NCBI GenBank assembly: GCA_963664035.2
Contig: OY760867.2
Span: 2,542,001-2,606,000 of the forward strand
DNA from: G958296245 sp963664035
GTDB taxonomy: Bacteria; Chloroflexota; Dehalococcoidia; Lucifugimonadales; G958296245
DNA length: 64,000 bases
Direction of reading: 5' to 3'
The notes under the pieces: model-generated
The model's database searches: none
The model's input: the letters and a program-made list of their open reading frames with translations, nothing else
What the model was told of the DNA's origin: nothing
Shown here: positions 8,915 to 17,004 of the stretch, in pieces
Position numbering within the stretch: the first letter of the stretch is position 1
Layout: each line of letters starts with the position of its first letter
Program-made: the position numbers and the translations under genes

Positions 8915-9046
8915 GTAACTGTTCAGAGTTGGTGCGTTCCTCGGCCCAGGGCGCCCACAAGGGCCACAAGGGACGCCCCTACGATACAGCTTCCATCCCG
9001 TAGGGTGCAGCCCTTGTGGCTGCCCTCCCGTACTCTGAACAGTTAC
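8915..9046 (+). mobile_element. IS66-like MITE, copy A (132 bp)
   Basis: The element begins GTAACTGTTCAGAGT and ends with its exact complement ACTCTGAACAGTTAC, so it has 15-bp perfect terminal inverted repeats. It is flanked by the 8-bp direct repeat AACCGGGC (8907-8914 and 9047-9054). The interior is non-coding and carries a GCAGCCCTTGTGGCTGC hairpin and a GGGCGCCCACAAGGG segment. Compared with copies B and C it has about 9 extra bases. A GTAA end and 8-bp target duplication are the hallmarks of IS66-family elements; no transposase is encoded here. Confidence 0.9.
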
Positions 9047-9062
9047 AACCGGGCAATGCGCG

Positions 9063-9092
9063 TTGACAGCGGCGGCTTGTGTCTCCTACTAT
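9063..9092 (+). promoter_or_regulatory. Sigma70-type promoter of the SRP RNA
   Basis: A consensus TTGACA (9063-9068), an 18-bp spacer and TACTAT (9087-9092) place the start of transcription at about 9099-9101, exactly at the predicted 5' end of the SRP RNA. It lies 9 bases after the right target duplication of MITE copy A, so the insertion stopped just short of the -35 box. Confidence 0.85.
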
Positions 9093-9100
9093 GGGGGTAG

Positions 9101-9369
9101 GCCGTGCTAGGCGGGGAGTTAGCGGTGTCCTGTACCCGCAATCCGCTACAGCGGGGCTGAATCCCTCCCGGAGGTCTCGTCCGGGGTGCCTCTGCCGCTT
9201 GACGGCGGTGTGAGGGCCGGGTCCTGCGCGGCGGAATCCTGCGAACCCCGTCAGGTCCGGAAGGAAGCAGCGGTAAGCAGTAATTTTCCGGGCGCCGCAG
9301 GCCAGCCTGGCCTGAGCCGCTTCCTGCCGGTACGCACTATCGGGCAGATCGAATCGGAGGTGCACGGCC
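9101..9369 (+). ncRNA. ffs: Large-type bacterial SRP RNA (with Alu domain)
   Basis: The universally conserved S-domain core GTCAGGTCCGGAAGGAAGCA lies at 9250-9269 and binds the Ffh M domain. Upstream, GTAGCG-type Alu-domain sequence is present (TTAGCGGTGTCCTGTACCCG from 9119, then CAATCCGCTACAGCGGGG), as in the long SRP RNAs of Bacillus, Thermus and Chloroflexota. The terminal helix closes with GCCGTGC (9101-9107) and GCACGGC (9362-9368). The RNA acts with Ffh and FtsY in co-translational membrane targeting. The 3' end is assigned from this pairing. It runs into the proposed ribosome site and TTG start of rsmA, so processing or overlap is expected. Confidence 0.92.
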
Positions 9370-10272
9370 TTGTCCGCAGTTGCTGTTGCCCGCGGCGCTC
9401 GACCTTCCGCCGGCGTCGTGACGCCGGCCGCGCTCGGCGAGCCGCCGCCCAGGGCCAGGAAGGCCCTCGGCCAGCACTTCCTGGTCGACGCCCGGGTGCG
9501 GGCCCGGATTGTTGCGGCTGCCTGCCTCGCGCCCAATGACCTCGTGGTGGAGGTCGGGCCGGGCCGCGGCTTCCTCACCGCCTCCCTCGTGAGGCGGGCG
9601 GGCAGGGTCGTCGCCGTCGAGCTCGACGAGGCGCTCGCAGGCCGGCTATCCGACGCGTACTCGGACCGGCCCAACCTCCAGGTCGTCGCCGCCGACGCCA
9701 GGGAGGTGGACGTAGGCTCCCTCGTGGGGCGCTCCGAGTACAAGATGGTCGCGAACCTGCCATACTACGCTGCCAACCCCATCCTGCGGCGCTTCCTGGA
9801 GGCGGAGCGCAAGCCGAGCGTGATCGTCGTAATGCTCCAGCGCGAGGTGGCCGAGGTAGTTGCCGCTGAACCCGGCGCGATGGGCCTTCTCTCCGTCGCG
9901 GTGCAGGCATACGGCAGGCCGCGCATCGTGTGCGGCGTGCCGCCCAGGGCCTTCAGGCCGTCGCCCGGGGTCGCGTCGGCGGTCGTCCGCATCGACGTGT
10001 ACCCGGAGCCGGCGCCCGGGGTAGGCGAGGAGTTCTTCCGGCTGGTGAAGGCGGGCTTCAGCTCGCCGCGCAAGCAGCTGCGCAACTCCTTGAGCATGGG
10101 CTTGCAGGCGAGCGCGGCGGAGGTGGGCGCAATGCTATTGGCCGCGGGCATAGACCCCAAGCGCCGCGCCCAGACCCTGGCGGTAGAGGAGTGGGGCCGC
10201 CTGTACCAGGCCTCGCGGAGGCCGGCCGGCGCGCTCCGCCCGCAACCCGCTCGTACGGGAGCATGGAAATAG
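9370..10272 (+). CDS. rsmA: 16S rRNA (adenine(1518)-N6/adenine(1519)-N6)-dimethyltransferase
   Basis: RsmA/KsgA dimethylates two adjacent adenines in helix 45 of 16S rRNA using S-adenosylmethionine, a late step of 30S assembly. Visible motifs: KALGQHFLVD near residue 31, the SAM-binding VVEVGPGRGFLT, the acidic VAVELDE, ADAREVD, and the catalytic NLPYY (about residue 128). The C-terminal helical domain has FSSPRKQLRNSL. Length (300) is normal with a slightly long N-terminus. TTG 9370 has a GGAGG 9 bases upstream, but that site lies in the 3' strand of the SRP RNA; GTG 9418 (VTPAALGEPP) is a good alternative. It heads a run of overlapping genes with MFS, ispE and a membrane protein. Confidence 0.93.
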   Translation: MSAVAVARGARPSAGVVTPAALGEPPPRARKALGQHFLVDARVRARIVAAACLAPNDLVVEVGPGRGFLTASLVRRAGRVVAVELDEALAGRLSDAYSDRPNLQVVAADAREVDVGSLVGRSEYKMVANLPYYAANPILRRFLEAERKPSVIVVMLQREVAEVVAAEPGAMGLLSVAVQAYGRPRIVCGVPPRAFRPSPGVASAVVRIDVYPEPAPGVGEEFFRLVKAGFSSPRKQLRNSLSMGLQASAAEVGAMLLAAGIDPKRRAQTLAVEEWGRLYQASRRPAGALRPQPARTGAWK

Positions 10273-11585
10273 GAAGCCAACCCACTCTCCCGCCTCCCGA
10301 CGTCGAGCGCCCATACAAGCCGCGGTGGCTGAGGTGGGTGCCGTTCCTGGTACGGCCCCCGGCGCTGCTCCGACGCCAGTGGCACATCCTGTTGCTGCTT
10401 GCCGCCGCGTCCGTCTTCGACCGGTACGACCTCGCCATACTCCAGCTCGCCCTGCCGCACATCCGCGAGAGCCTCGGCATCACGGAGGGGCAGATCGGCA
10501 GCTACGTGGGGGCGATACAGCTTGGCGCGCTGCTGTCCTTCATCCTTGCGTTGGCGGCGGACCGCTGGGGGCGCAGGAACATCCTCATCGCCGTAGTGCT
10601 GGGCTACACCCTCCTCACCGGCGCGACCGCTTTCGTCGCCTCGTCGGAAGCCTTCGTCGTCCTCCAGTTCCTGGCGAAGGCTTTCATCACGGCTGAGCTG
10701 CTGATCGCGGCGGTAATAATAGCCGAGGAGTTTCCGGCCACCGAGAGGGGTTGGGGCGTCGGCGCCCTGCTGGCCCTGTCGACGTTGGGCGGAGGCGTCG
10801 CCGCGCTGCTCTTCGCCGCCATAGAGATACTACCCTTCGGGTGGAGGGCGCTATACGTGGTCGGCCTCGCTCCGCTGCTCTTCATCGCCTGGCTGAGGAG
10901 GAGGATGCCGGAGACCCAGCGCTTCGCGCAACGGCAGTCGGTGGAGAGGGGCTTCGGGCTCGGGGCCGTCTTGAGACCGGTGAAGCAGCTGGCCAGCGAC
11001 TATCCAGGGAGGCTGGCGGTGGTGACCGGCATCATCTTCCTATACAACTTCGCGGGCGGCCCCGCGATCTTCCTGGACCCCACCTACCTGCAGGAGGAGC
11101 ATGGCTGGAAGCCGTGGCAGGTCTCTACCCTTCTCATGATCGCGGGCGGGATCGGACTGTTCGCGACCACGTTGATCGGCGCGCTGGGCGACCGGATTGG
11201 CCGCAAGCGGGTGCTTGCCGTCTGCGGCGCCGTATTCCCCCTGGCGATCATCGCCTTCTACAACGCGTCGGGGACGCCGGTGCTGGTGATCCTGTGGATG
11301 ACGATGGGCCTATCTTCCCTCGGAGTGAGCGTGACCATGATCGCCGTGGGCGCGGAGATATTCCCGACCTCGTACCGCTCGACGGTCTCCGGGGCGCGGA
11401 CCGTCGGCGGCACACTCGGCCTCTCCCTGGGGCTGGCCGCGCACAGCGCGCTCTACGGCGTGGTCGACTCCCAGTGGACCGCGGTCGGCCTGCTGGCCGT
11501 CCTGATGTTCGCCGCGCCTTTCCTGGTATTCGGTCTGCCGGAGGCCAGCGGCAAATCCTTGGAAGAGGTGGCGCCGGAGCGGTGA
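10263..11585 (+). CDS. MFS transporter
   Basis: A 440-residue major facilitator with 12 expected membrane helices. Family marks: FDRYDLAILQLALPHI in the first helix, LALAADRWGRRN in the loop between helices 2 and 3 (the conserved D-R-x-G-R-R/K), and TTLIGALGDRIGRKRVLAV between helices 8 and 9. It resembles the sugar/metabolite (SP or AAHS-like) group, and the substrate cannot be inferred. ATG 10263 overlaps the end of rsmA by 10 bases and the stop overlaps the ispE start by 4 bases, so it is embedded in that operon. A longer upstream frame reading is only the shadow of rsmA. Confidence 0.88.
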   Translation: MEIGSQPTLPPPDVERPYKPRWLRWVPFLVRPPALLRRQWHILLLLAAASVFDRYDLAILQLALPHIRESLGITEGQIGSYVGAIQLGALLSFILALAADRWGRRNILIAVVLGYTLLTGATAFVASSEAFVVLQFLAKAFITAELLIAAVIIAEEFPATERGWGVGALLALSTLGGGVAALLFAAIEILPFGWRALYVVGLAPLLFIAWLRRRMPETQRFAQRQSVERGFGLGAVLRPVKQLASDYPGRLAVVTGIIFLYNFAGGPAIFLDPTYLQEEHGWKPWQVSTLLMIAGGIGLFATTLIGALGDRIGRKRVLAVCGAVFPLAIIAFYNASGTPVLVILWMTMGLSSLGVSVTMIAVGAEIFPTSYRSTVSGARTVGGTLGLSLGLAAHSALYGVVDSQWTAVGLLAVLMFAAPFLVFGLPEASGKSLEEVAPER

Positions 11586-12463
11586 GCGGGCCCGAAGCGC
11601 TGGTCGTAAACGCCTACGCCAAGGTCAACCTCACGCTAGAGGTGCTGGGCCGCCGGCCGGACGGATACCACGAGATCGTCAGCGTCATGCAGACGGTCGA
11701 CCTCCATGACGTGGTGGAGCTTACGCCGGCGGACGACCTGGCGCTCGAGTGCGACCGGCCCGAACTGGAGACGCCGGACAACCTCGCCCTGAGGGCAGCC
11801 GCCGCGCTGAGGGCTGAGGCAGGGGTACGAGACGGGGCCCGCGTCAGGCTGCGGAAGGCCATCCCGGTCTCCGCCGGCCTTGGCGGCGGCAGCAGCGACG
11901 CGGCCGCGACTCTGCTCGGCCTGAACCGGCTCTGGGGGCTCGGCATGTCCCCAGGCGACCTGGCGCCGACGGCCGCGGCGCTGGGCTCCGACGTGCCCTT
12001 CTTCCTCCGGGGCGGCACGGCCATGGTGCAGGGGCGGGGAGAGCGCGTGCGCCCGCTGCCAGGAGTCAACCTCGAATGGCTGCTGATCGTCGCCCCGGCC
12101 ATACAAGTGCCCAACAAGACCGCGGCGCTCTACGCGGCGCTGCCGCCCTCCAGCCACACCGCAGGCCACCTGACGCGCAAGCTGGAGGCCCGCATCCGCG
12201 GGGACGGAGACGTGCCGCCCCAGCTACTGTTCAACGCCTTCGACGACGTGGCCGAGGAAGCATACCCGGGCATCCGCGAGTACCTGGACGCGCTGCACGC
12301 GCTCGGGGCCAGGGAGGTCCACCTTGCGGGCAGCGGGCCGTCCCTCTACACGCCCGTATCCAGGCGCGAGCAGGGCACGGCAATCCAGCTCGTGCTGCAA
12401 CACAGGTACGGATGGGAGGCGCATCTCGTGTCCCCCTGGCAGCCGGAGGCGGGCGCGCGGTGA
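11582..12463 (+). CDS. ispE: 4-diphosphocytidyl-2-C-methyl-D-erythritol kinase
   Basis: IspE is a GHMP-family kinase of the MEP isoprenoid pathway. It phosphorylates the 2-OH of CDP-ME with ATP. The protein (293 residues) shows AYAKVNLTLEVLGRRPDGYHE at the N-terminus and the GHMP glycine-rich loop PVSAGLGGGSSDAAA (about residue 95). Further marks are LGSDVPFFLRGGTA with the catalytic Asp, and AGSGPSLYTPV near the end (usually GSGS/T-x-x-A). GTG 11582 overlaps the MFS stop as GTGA. The next gene overlaps the ispE stop in the same way, so the four genes are translationally coupled. Confidence 0.95.
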   Translation: MSGPEALVVNAYAKVNLTLEVLGRRPDGYHEIVSVMQTVDLHDVVELTPADDLALECDRPELETPDNLALRAAAALRAEAGVRDGARVRLRKAIPVSAGLGGGSSDAAATLLGLNRLWGLGMSPGDLAPTAAALGSDVPFFLRGGTAMVQGRGERVRPLPGVNLEWLLIVAPAIQVPNKTAALYAALPPSSHTAGHLTRKLEARIRGDGDVPPQLLFNAFDDVAEEAYPGIREYLDALHALGAREVHLAGSGPSLYTPVSRREQGTAIQLVLQHRYGWEAHLVSPWQPEAGAR

Positions 12464-12873
12464 GCTACGTCCTCGCGGGCGCGTTCGGCGGGATCATGAT
12501 GGCGCTGGTCTCCACGACCGTGGGGTCGCTCATGCTCTTCTTCCTGGCCAAGGAGCCGCCGCCCTGGTTCACGGCCCTGGAAGAGCGGTTCTCGCCCATG
12601 CAGATGACGATGGGCCTGGTCGTCCTTGGATACCCCGCCTGGGCGGTATTGGGGGGTATGCTGGGCGTCCTGTGCTGGGCGAGCGCGGAGGCGGCGCCGG
12701 CGGGGGGCGCCGGCAGCCCGAACCTGCTATTCACCGTCCTGGTCGCCGTCGCGTCCGCCGCTGCGGTCGCGCCGTTCGTGTTGGCGCTCAGGAGGGTGGT
12801 CGCAGGGTTCGTCGCGCTGGCGGTCTGCTTCTCCGGCATATTCGGGTGGCTCGTGCCGCACATGGCAGGGTAG
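12460..12873 (+). CDS. Small integral membrane protein
   Basis: A 137-residue protein with four likely membrane helices (LAGAFGGIMMALVSTTVGSLMLFFL, MGLVVLGYPAWAVLGGMLGVLCWA, LFTVLVAVASAAAVAPFVL and VVAGFVALAVCFSGIFGWLV) and almost no soluble part. GTG 12460 overlaps the ispE stop (GTGA). The family is not recognised. Similar small membrane proteins sit after ispE in related genomes, but that is recollection, not shown here. It is the last gene of the rsmA cluster; 61 bases separate it from dinG. Confidence 0.7.
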   Translation: MSYVLAGAFGGIMMALVSTTVGSLMLFFLAKEPPPWFTALEERFSPMQMTMGLVVLGYPAWAVLGGMLGVLCWASAEAAPAGGAGSPNLLFTVLVAVASAAAVAPFVLALRRVVAGFVALAVCFSGIFGWLVPHMAG

Positions 12874-12934
12874 GGCGCGTCCGCCTGTGGTAGACTAGCG
12901 AGCCACCCGTGTTAGCACATCTCTTCTGTTCACG

Positions 12935-15772
12935 ATGATCTCTTCGACAACGCAAGCCGTCTTCCCCGGCCAGGATGTCCAGCCATCGCCGCTGGACGAC
13001 GTTTGGGTGGCGCTCGACCTGGAGACCACGGGGCTGGACCCCGAGAGCGACGAAATGATCGAGGTCGGCGCGGTCAAGTTCCGGGGCGAAAGGGTGCTGG
13101 ACACGTTCCGGTCCCTCGTCAACCCCGGACGCTCCATCGGCAGCTTCATCAGCCGGTACACCGGCATCAGCCAGCGGGACGTCGACGCGGCGCCCCCGTT
13201 CTCGTCCGTCGCGGGCGAGTTGTCGGGGTTCATCGGGGCGGCGCCGGTGGTGGGCCATAACGTCCCCTTCGACCTGTCCTTCCTGGCAGCCAAGGGGCTG
13301 AGGCCGACGGGTCCCGTGTGCGACACTTGGGACATGGCCTACGTGCTGATGCCTGGGCAGCGCGAGTACGGCCTTTCGAAGGTGGCAGCCGCGCTTGGGG
13401 TCCCGCACCCGGAGCCGCACAGCGCCCTTGGCGACGCGGAGGCCGTACACGGCGTCTTCCTGGCGCTGGCGGGTCTGGCGTCCGGCCTCGACCTGCTGAC
13501 GCTGGCCGAGATGGAGCGGATGGCGTCCCGGTCCTCATGGGTGCTCTCGTACTTCCTGCGGCGCATGGAGCTGAGCATGGCCGCCGCCGGGACGCTGGAG
13601 CCGTCGGGCGTCGGCGCGATGGGGTTCGACGCCGGGGCGGTGCGCAAGCGGCTCAAGCAGCCTCCCGCGCTCCGGCCCAACCGCGCCCTGGAGAAGGTGG
13701 ACCCGGACGAGGCGGCGAAGCTGCTCGGGGCCGGAGGCCCGCTGTCGTCCAGCATGGACGGGTTCGAGGTACGCGAGGAGCAGGTCGCCATGACCAGGGC
13801 CGTCGCCGACGCGATCAGCGGCGGCAAGCGCCTGATCGTCGAGGCGGGCACGGGGGTCGGCAAGTCGCTCGCCTACCTGCTGCCGGCGGCCCTGTACGCC
13901 CTCAGGAACAACAAGCGCGTCGTCATCTCTACGAACACCATCAACCTCCAGGAGCAGCTACTCGGCAAGGACGTTCCGGTGGCCGCCGGGGCGGTGTCCG
14001 ACGTCGAGACCGAGAAGCTGCGGTACTCGGTGCTCAAGGGGCGCGCGAACTACCTGTGCCTGGGGCGCTGGGCGCACATGCGGTCGAGCCCCAGCCTGAC
14101 GGACGACGAGGCCAGGGCTCTCTCCAAGGTGCTGGTCTGGCTGCGCGACAGCTCCACGGGCGACCGCTCAGAGATCAACCTGTCCGGCCGCGTCCCCCGC
14201 GCGCCCTGGGACAGGATGTCGGCGCAGGGCGCGCGCGACTGCGGGGGAGTGCAGGGCGCCTGCTTCCTGAGGGCGTCCCGCGACAGGGCGGCCGCTTCGC
14301 ACCTCGTGATCGTGAACCATGCCCTGCTGCTGACGGACCTCGTCGTGGGAGGGACCCTGATACCGAGCTACGACGCGCTGATCGTGGACGAGGCCCACCA
14401 CCTCGAGGACGAGGCGACGAAGCAACTGGGATTCGAGGTAGGCCGCCGCACCTTCGACGACCACTTCGAGAACATCGGCGGCGACCGAGGGCTGCTCGGA
14501 AGGGCGGTAGCCGCCTTGCGCGGTTCGCGGGCGTCACAGTCCCGCAGGGAGACCGTGGAGGCAGCCGCCGCGTCCATCGCCGGCATGATGCCCGCGATCA
14601 AGGACTCCGCCGCCCGGCTGTTCGGCGTAATGAGCGGTTTCATAGACGGCGACGGGGGACAGGAGACCGAGCGAAGGGTCACGCAGTCCACCAGGAGCCA
14701 GCCGGACTGGTCGAGCGTCGAGACCCAGTGGGAGAACGTGGACGTCGGCCTTGGGCGCCTTCGGTCCGAGCTCGAAGGGCTCGTCGCGGCCCTGGATGGC
14801 CTGGAGGACGCCCATATACTGGACTACGACGTCCTGTTGATGGAGCTGGGCGGCCTGGCGCAGGACACCTCCGTCCTCCGGGACAGGCTGCGCGAGTTCG
14901 TGCCGGAGCCCAAGGAGGACGGCATATACTGGCTGGCCCGCATCCCCAGCACCGACGACATCGTCCTGCACGGCGCGCCCCTGGACGTGGGCGAGCGCCT
15001 GGAGAAGCTCCTATACTCGCAGAAGTCGTCGATCGTGTTCACCGGCGCCACCCTCAGCGTGGGCGGCTCCTTCGACCACATCCGCGAGCGCACCGGGTTC
15101 CGCGACTCGGACGAGCTGCTGCTGGGGTCGCCGTTCGACTACCCGAGCGCGGCCATGCTGTGCGTCCCGCAGGACATCCCGGAGCCGGGGATATGGGAGC
15201 ACCAGGCGGCGGTGGAGGCGGCGGTGGTCGAAGCGGTCGAAGCCGCCGGCGGCAGGACCATGGCGCTGTTCACGTCCTACTCGTCGCTCAACGCAGCGGC
15301 GAGAGCCGTCCGCGGGCGGCTGCGGAGCAGGGGGTTCGACGTGCTGGCCCAGGGGACCGACGGAGCGCCGCACCAGGTGCTCCGGACCTTCATGGAGGAG
15401 CCCAAGTCCGTGCTGCTTGGCGTGTCCAGCTTCTGGGAGGGGGTCGATCTCGCCGGCGACGCCCTGCAGGTGCTGCTCGTGGCGAGGCTGCCGTTCAGCG
15501 TGCCGACGGACCCCGTGTTCGAGGCCAGGTCCGAGCTGTACGACAACCCGTTCTACGAGTACGCCCTGCCGCAGGCGGTGCTGCGGCTCAGGCAGGGGTT
15601 CGGACGCCTCATACGCAGCAGGACGGATAGGGGCGTGGTCGTGATACTGGACAGGCGCATCACGTCCCGCCGCTACGGGCAGATATTCCGGGACTCGCTT
15701 CCCCCGGTCTCCATGAAGCTGTGCCGGCTCGACGGTGTGGCGTCGGAGATACGGGAGTGGCTGGCGAAGTGA
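12935..15772 (+). CDS. dinG: DinG-family ATP-dependent helicase with N-terminal DEDDh exonuclease domain
   Basis: A 945-residue fusion of the Gram-positive DinG type. Residues about 25-190 form a DnaQ-like 3'-5' exonuclease: VALDLETTGLDPESDE, VGHNVPFDLSFL and HSALGDAEA supply the DEDDh acids. The superfamily 2 XPD-like helicase follows, with Walker A VEAGTGVGKSLAY near residue 302 and the DEAH box VDEAHHLEDE near 484. C-terminal motifs include FWEGVDLAGD and RQGFGRLIRS. Of the four cysteines that hold the XPD/DinG Fe-S cluster only three are evident (YLC, RDC, GAC). The protein probably works in DNA repair. Its stop overlaps the downstream glycosylase region. Confidence 0.9.
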   Translation: MISSTTQAVFPGQDVQPSPLDDVWVALDLETTGLDPESDEMIEVGAVKFRGERVLDTFRSLVNPGRSIGSFISRYTGISQRDVDAAPPFSSVAGELSGFIGAAPVVGHNVPFDLSFLAAKGLRPTGPVCDTWDMAYVLMPGQREYGLSKVAAALGVPHPEPHSALGDAEAVHGVFLALAGLASGLDLLTLAEMERMASRSSWVLSYFLRRMELSMAAAGTLEPSGVGAMGFDAGAVRKRLKQPPALRPNRALEKVDPDEAAKLLGAGGPLSSSMDGFEVREEQVAMTRAVADAISGGKRLIVEAGTGVGKSLAYLLPAALYALRNNKRVVISTNTINLQEQLLGKDVPVAAGAVSDVETEKLRYSVLKGRANYLCLGRWAHMRSSPSLTDDEARALSKVLVWLRDSSTGDRSEINLSGRVPRAPWDRMSAQGARDCGGVQGACFLRASRDRAAASHLVIVNHALLLTDLVVGGTLIPSYDALIVDEAHHLEDEATKQLGFEVGRRTFDDHFENIGGDRGLLGRAVAALRGSRASQSRRETVEAAAASIAGMMPAIKDSAARLFGVMSGFIDGDGGQETERRVTQSTRSQPDWSSVETQWENVDVGLGRLRSELEGLVAALDGLEDAHILDYDVLLMELGGLAQDTSVLRDRLREFVPEPKEDGIYWLARIPSTDDIVLHGAPLDVGERLEKLLYSQKSSIVFTGATLSVGGSFDHIRERTGFRDSDELLLGSPFDYPSAAMLCVPQDIPEPGIWEHQAAVEAAVVEAVEAAGGRTMALFTSYSSLNAAARAVRGRLRSRGFDVLAQGTDGAPHQVLRTFMEEPKSVLLGVSSFWEGVDLAGDALQVLLVARLPFSVPTDPVFEARSELYDNPFYEYALPQAVLRLRQGFGRLIRSRTDRGVVVILDRRITSRRYGQIFRDSLPPVSMKLCRLDGVASEIREWLAK

Positions 15773-15789
15773 CGGCGGAGGAGGTCGGA

Positions 15790-16659
15790 ATGCCGCACAG
15801 GGTCGGGCTGGACCGTCCCCTGGACCTGGAGAACACCCTGTTCAGCGGGCAGGCCTTCCGCTGGCGGCGGGCGGGCGGATGGTACAGGGGCGTCGTCTTC
15901 GGGAACGTCATACGCATCCGGCAGGCCGGCGAAGGGCTGGAGGTCGCCGCGCGCCCGGACGACGCCGCGGCGCTGTGGCCGCTGCTCTCGGACTACCTCG
16001 GCCTCGGCGCGGACCTCGACCGGATATACGCCTCCATCTCCGTGGACGACCGGATCAAAGCCGCCATCGACCGCTACCGCGGGATGCGCGTCCTCAGGCA
16101 AGACCCCTGGGAGTGCCTGATGAGCTTCATATGCACCTCCGCCTCGAACATCCCCCGGATCTCGCAGAACATCGAGTCCATCTGCCAGGCCTTCGGAAGC
16201 CCCATCCTAGGCGGCGGCGAGCCGACGCACGCCTTCCCGACCCCGGAGCAACTGGCGGGAGCGACCGAGGCCGAGGTGAGGGCCCTCGGCCTCGGATACC
16301 GGGCCGCCTACCTCGTGTCCACGGCGCGGACGGTCGCCGAGGGCGCGGTCGACCCGATGGCGCTGCGCGAGGCTTCGTACGAAGAAGCCCTGGAGGCGCT
16401 GACATCGCTTGAAGGCGTAGGCGACAAGGTGGCGAACTGCGTCCTGCTCCTCTCGCTGGACAAGCCGGAGGCGTTTCCGGTGGACACCCACGTCGACCAG
16501 CGCCTGCGGGAGTGGTACCTCGACGGCTTCAGGCCCAACAGGCTCAAGATGAGGGTATGGGCGCAGGAGTACTTCGGCCCCCACGCCGGCTACGCCAACC
16601 ACTACCTCTTCCACGACCGCCGGCTACAGGCCAGGAGCGCCCGGCCCCGGCCGGCGTAA
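15790..16659 (+). CDS. 8-oxoguanine DNA glycosylase (OGG1-type, HhH-GPD)
   Basis: A 289-residue base-excision enzyme for oxidised guanine. The N-terminal OGG domain has LENTLFSGQAFRWRR. The helix-hairpin-helix is LTSLEGVGDKVANCVLL, with the catalytic Lys in GDK. The catalytic Asp lies 20 residues later in FPVDTHVDQRL. Residues CTSASNIPRISQ match the eukaryotic-type OGG1 pattern, so this is the bacterial OGG1 (Clostridium-like) group rather than MutY/Nth. ATG 15790 has a strong GGAGGAGG site five bases upstream; GTG 15769 would overlap the dinG stop. Pairing with dinG suggests a repair operon. A 35-bp tandem repeat array begins right after its stop codon. Confidence 0.9.
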   Translation: MPHRVGLDRPLDLENTLFSGQAFRWRRAGGWYRGVVFGNVIRIRQAGEGLEVAARPDDAAALWPLLSDYLGLGADLDRIYASISVDDRIKAAIDRYRGMRVLRQDPWECLMSFICTSASNIPRISQNIESICQAFGSPILGGGEPTHAFPTPEQLAGATEAEVRALGLGYRAAYLVSTARTVAEGAVDPMALREASYEEALEALTSLEGVGDKVANCVLLLSLDKPEAFPVDTHVDQRLREWYLDGFRPNRLKMRVWAQEYFGPHAGYANHYLFHDRRLQARSARPRPA

Positions 16660-16928
16660 CCCTCCCATCCCGTAGGGCGCATCCCTCGTGTCTGCCCTCC
16701 CATCCCGTAGGGTGCATCCCTCGTGTCTGCCCTCCGATCCCGTAGGGTGCATCCCTCGTGTTTGCCCTCCGATCCCGTAGGGTGTCGCCCTCGTGTCTGC
16801 CCTCCCATCCCGTAGGGTGCAGCCCTTGTGGCTGCCCTCCCATCCCGTAGGGTGCAGCCCTTGTGGCTGCCCTCCCATCCCGTAGGGTGCAGCCCTTGTG
16901 GCTGCCCTCCCATGCTCTGGACAATTAC
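16656..16928. repeat. 35-bp tandem repeat array, MITE-derived
   Basis: Seven copies of a 35-bp unit with exact period (the CGTAGGG core starts at 16671, 16706, 16741, 16776, 16811, 16846 and 16881). The last three are identical and carry the hairpin GCAGCCCTTGTGGCTGC. The first four have diverged and lost the hairpin. The unit equals the interior of the MITE copies at 8915, 22264 and 31652. The array ends with GCTCTGGACAATTAC (16914-16928), a three-mismatch version of the MITE right end. At the left only GTAAC (16656-16660) recalls the other end. No target duplication is seen. Confidence 0.85.
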
Positions 16929-16943
16929 GATTTGGGACATGCT

Positions 16944-16991
16944 ATGGACAGGCGTTGATTCGATAGGGTAAAATAGTTCGCATGATGCGAA
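16944..16991 (+). promoter_or_regulatory. marR promoter with palindromic operator
   Basis: TGGACA (16944-16949), a 19-bp spacer and TAAAAT (16969-16974) form a plausible promoter. Directly after the -10 box lies the perfect palindrome TTCGCATGATGCGAA (16977-16991), 13 bases before the marR start. Position and shape fit an autoregulatory MarR operator that would block RNA polymerase for the whole marR-ABC operon. Confidence 0.65.
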
Positions 16992-17004
16992 AGGTACGGG
17001 CCAG

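Noticed and set aside
13318..15630. 770-residue frame overlapping dinG
   Set aside because: Arg/Gly/Pro-rich composition without motifs; it is a +1 shadow of the helicase gene in GC-rich DNA.
16662..16912. CRISPR array
   Set aside because: The repeats are contiguous with no unique spacers, no cas genes are near, and the unit matches MITE interiors.
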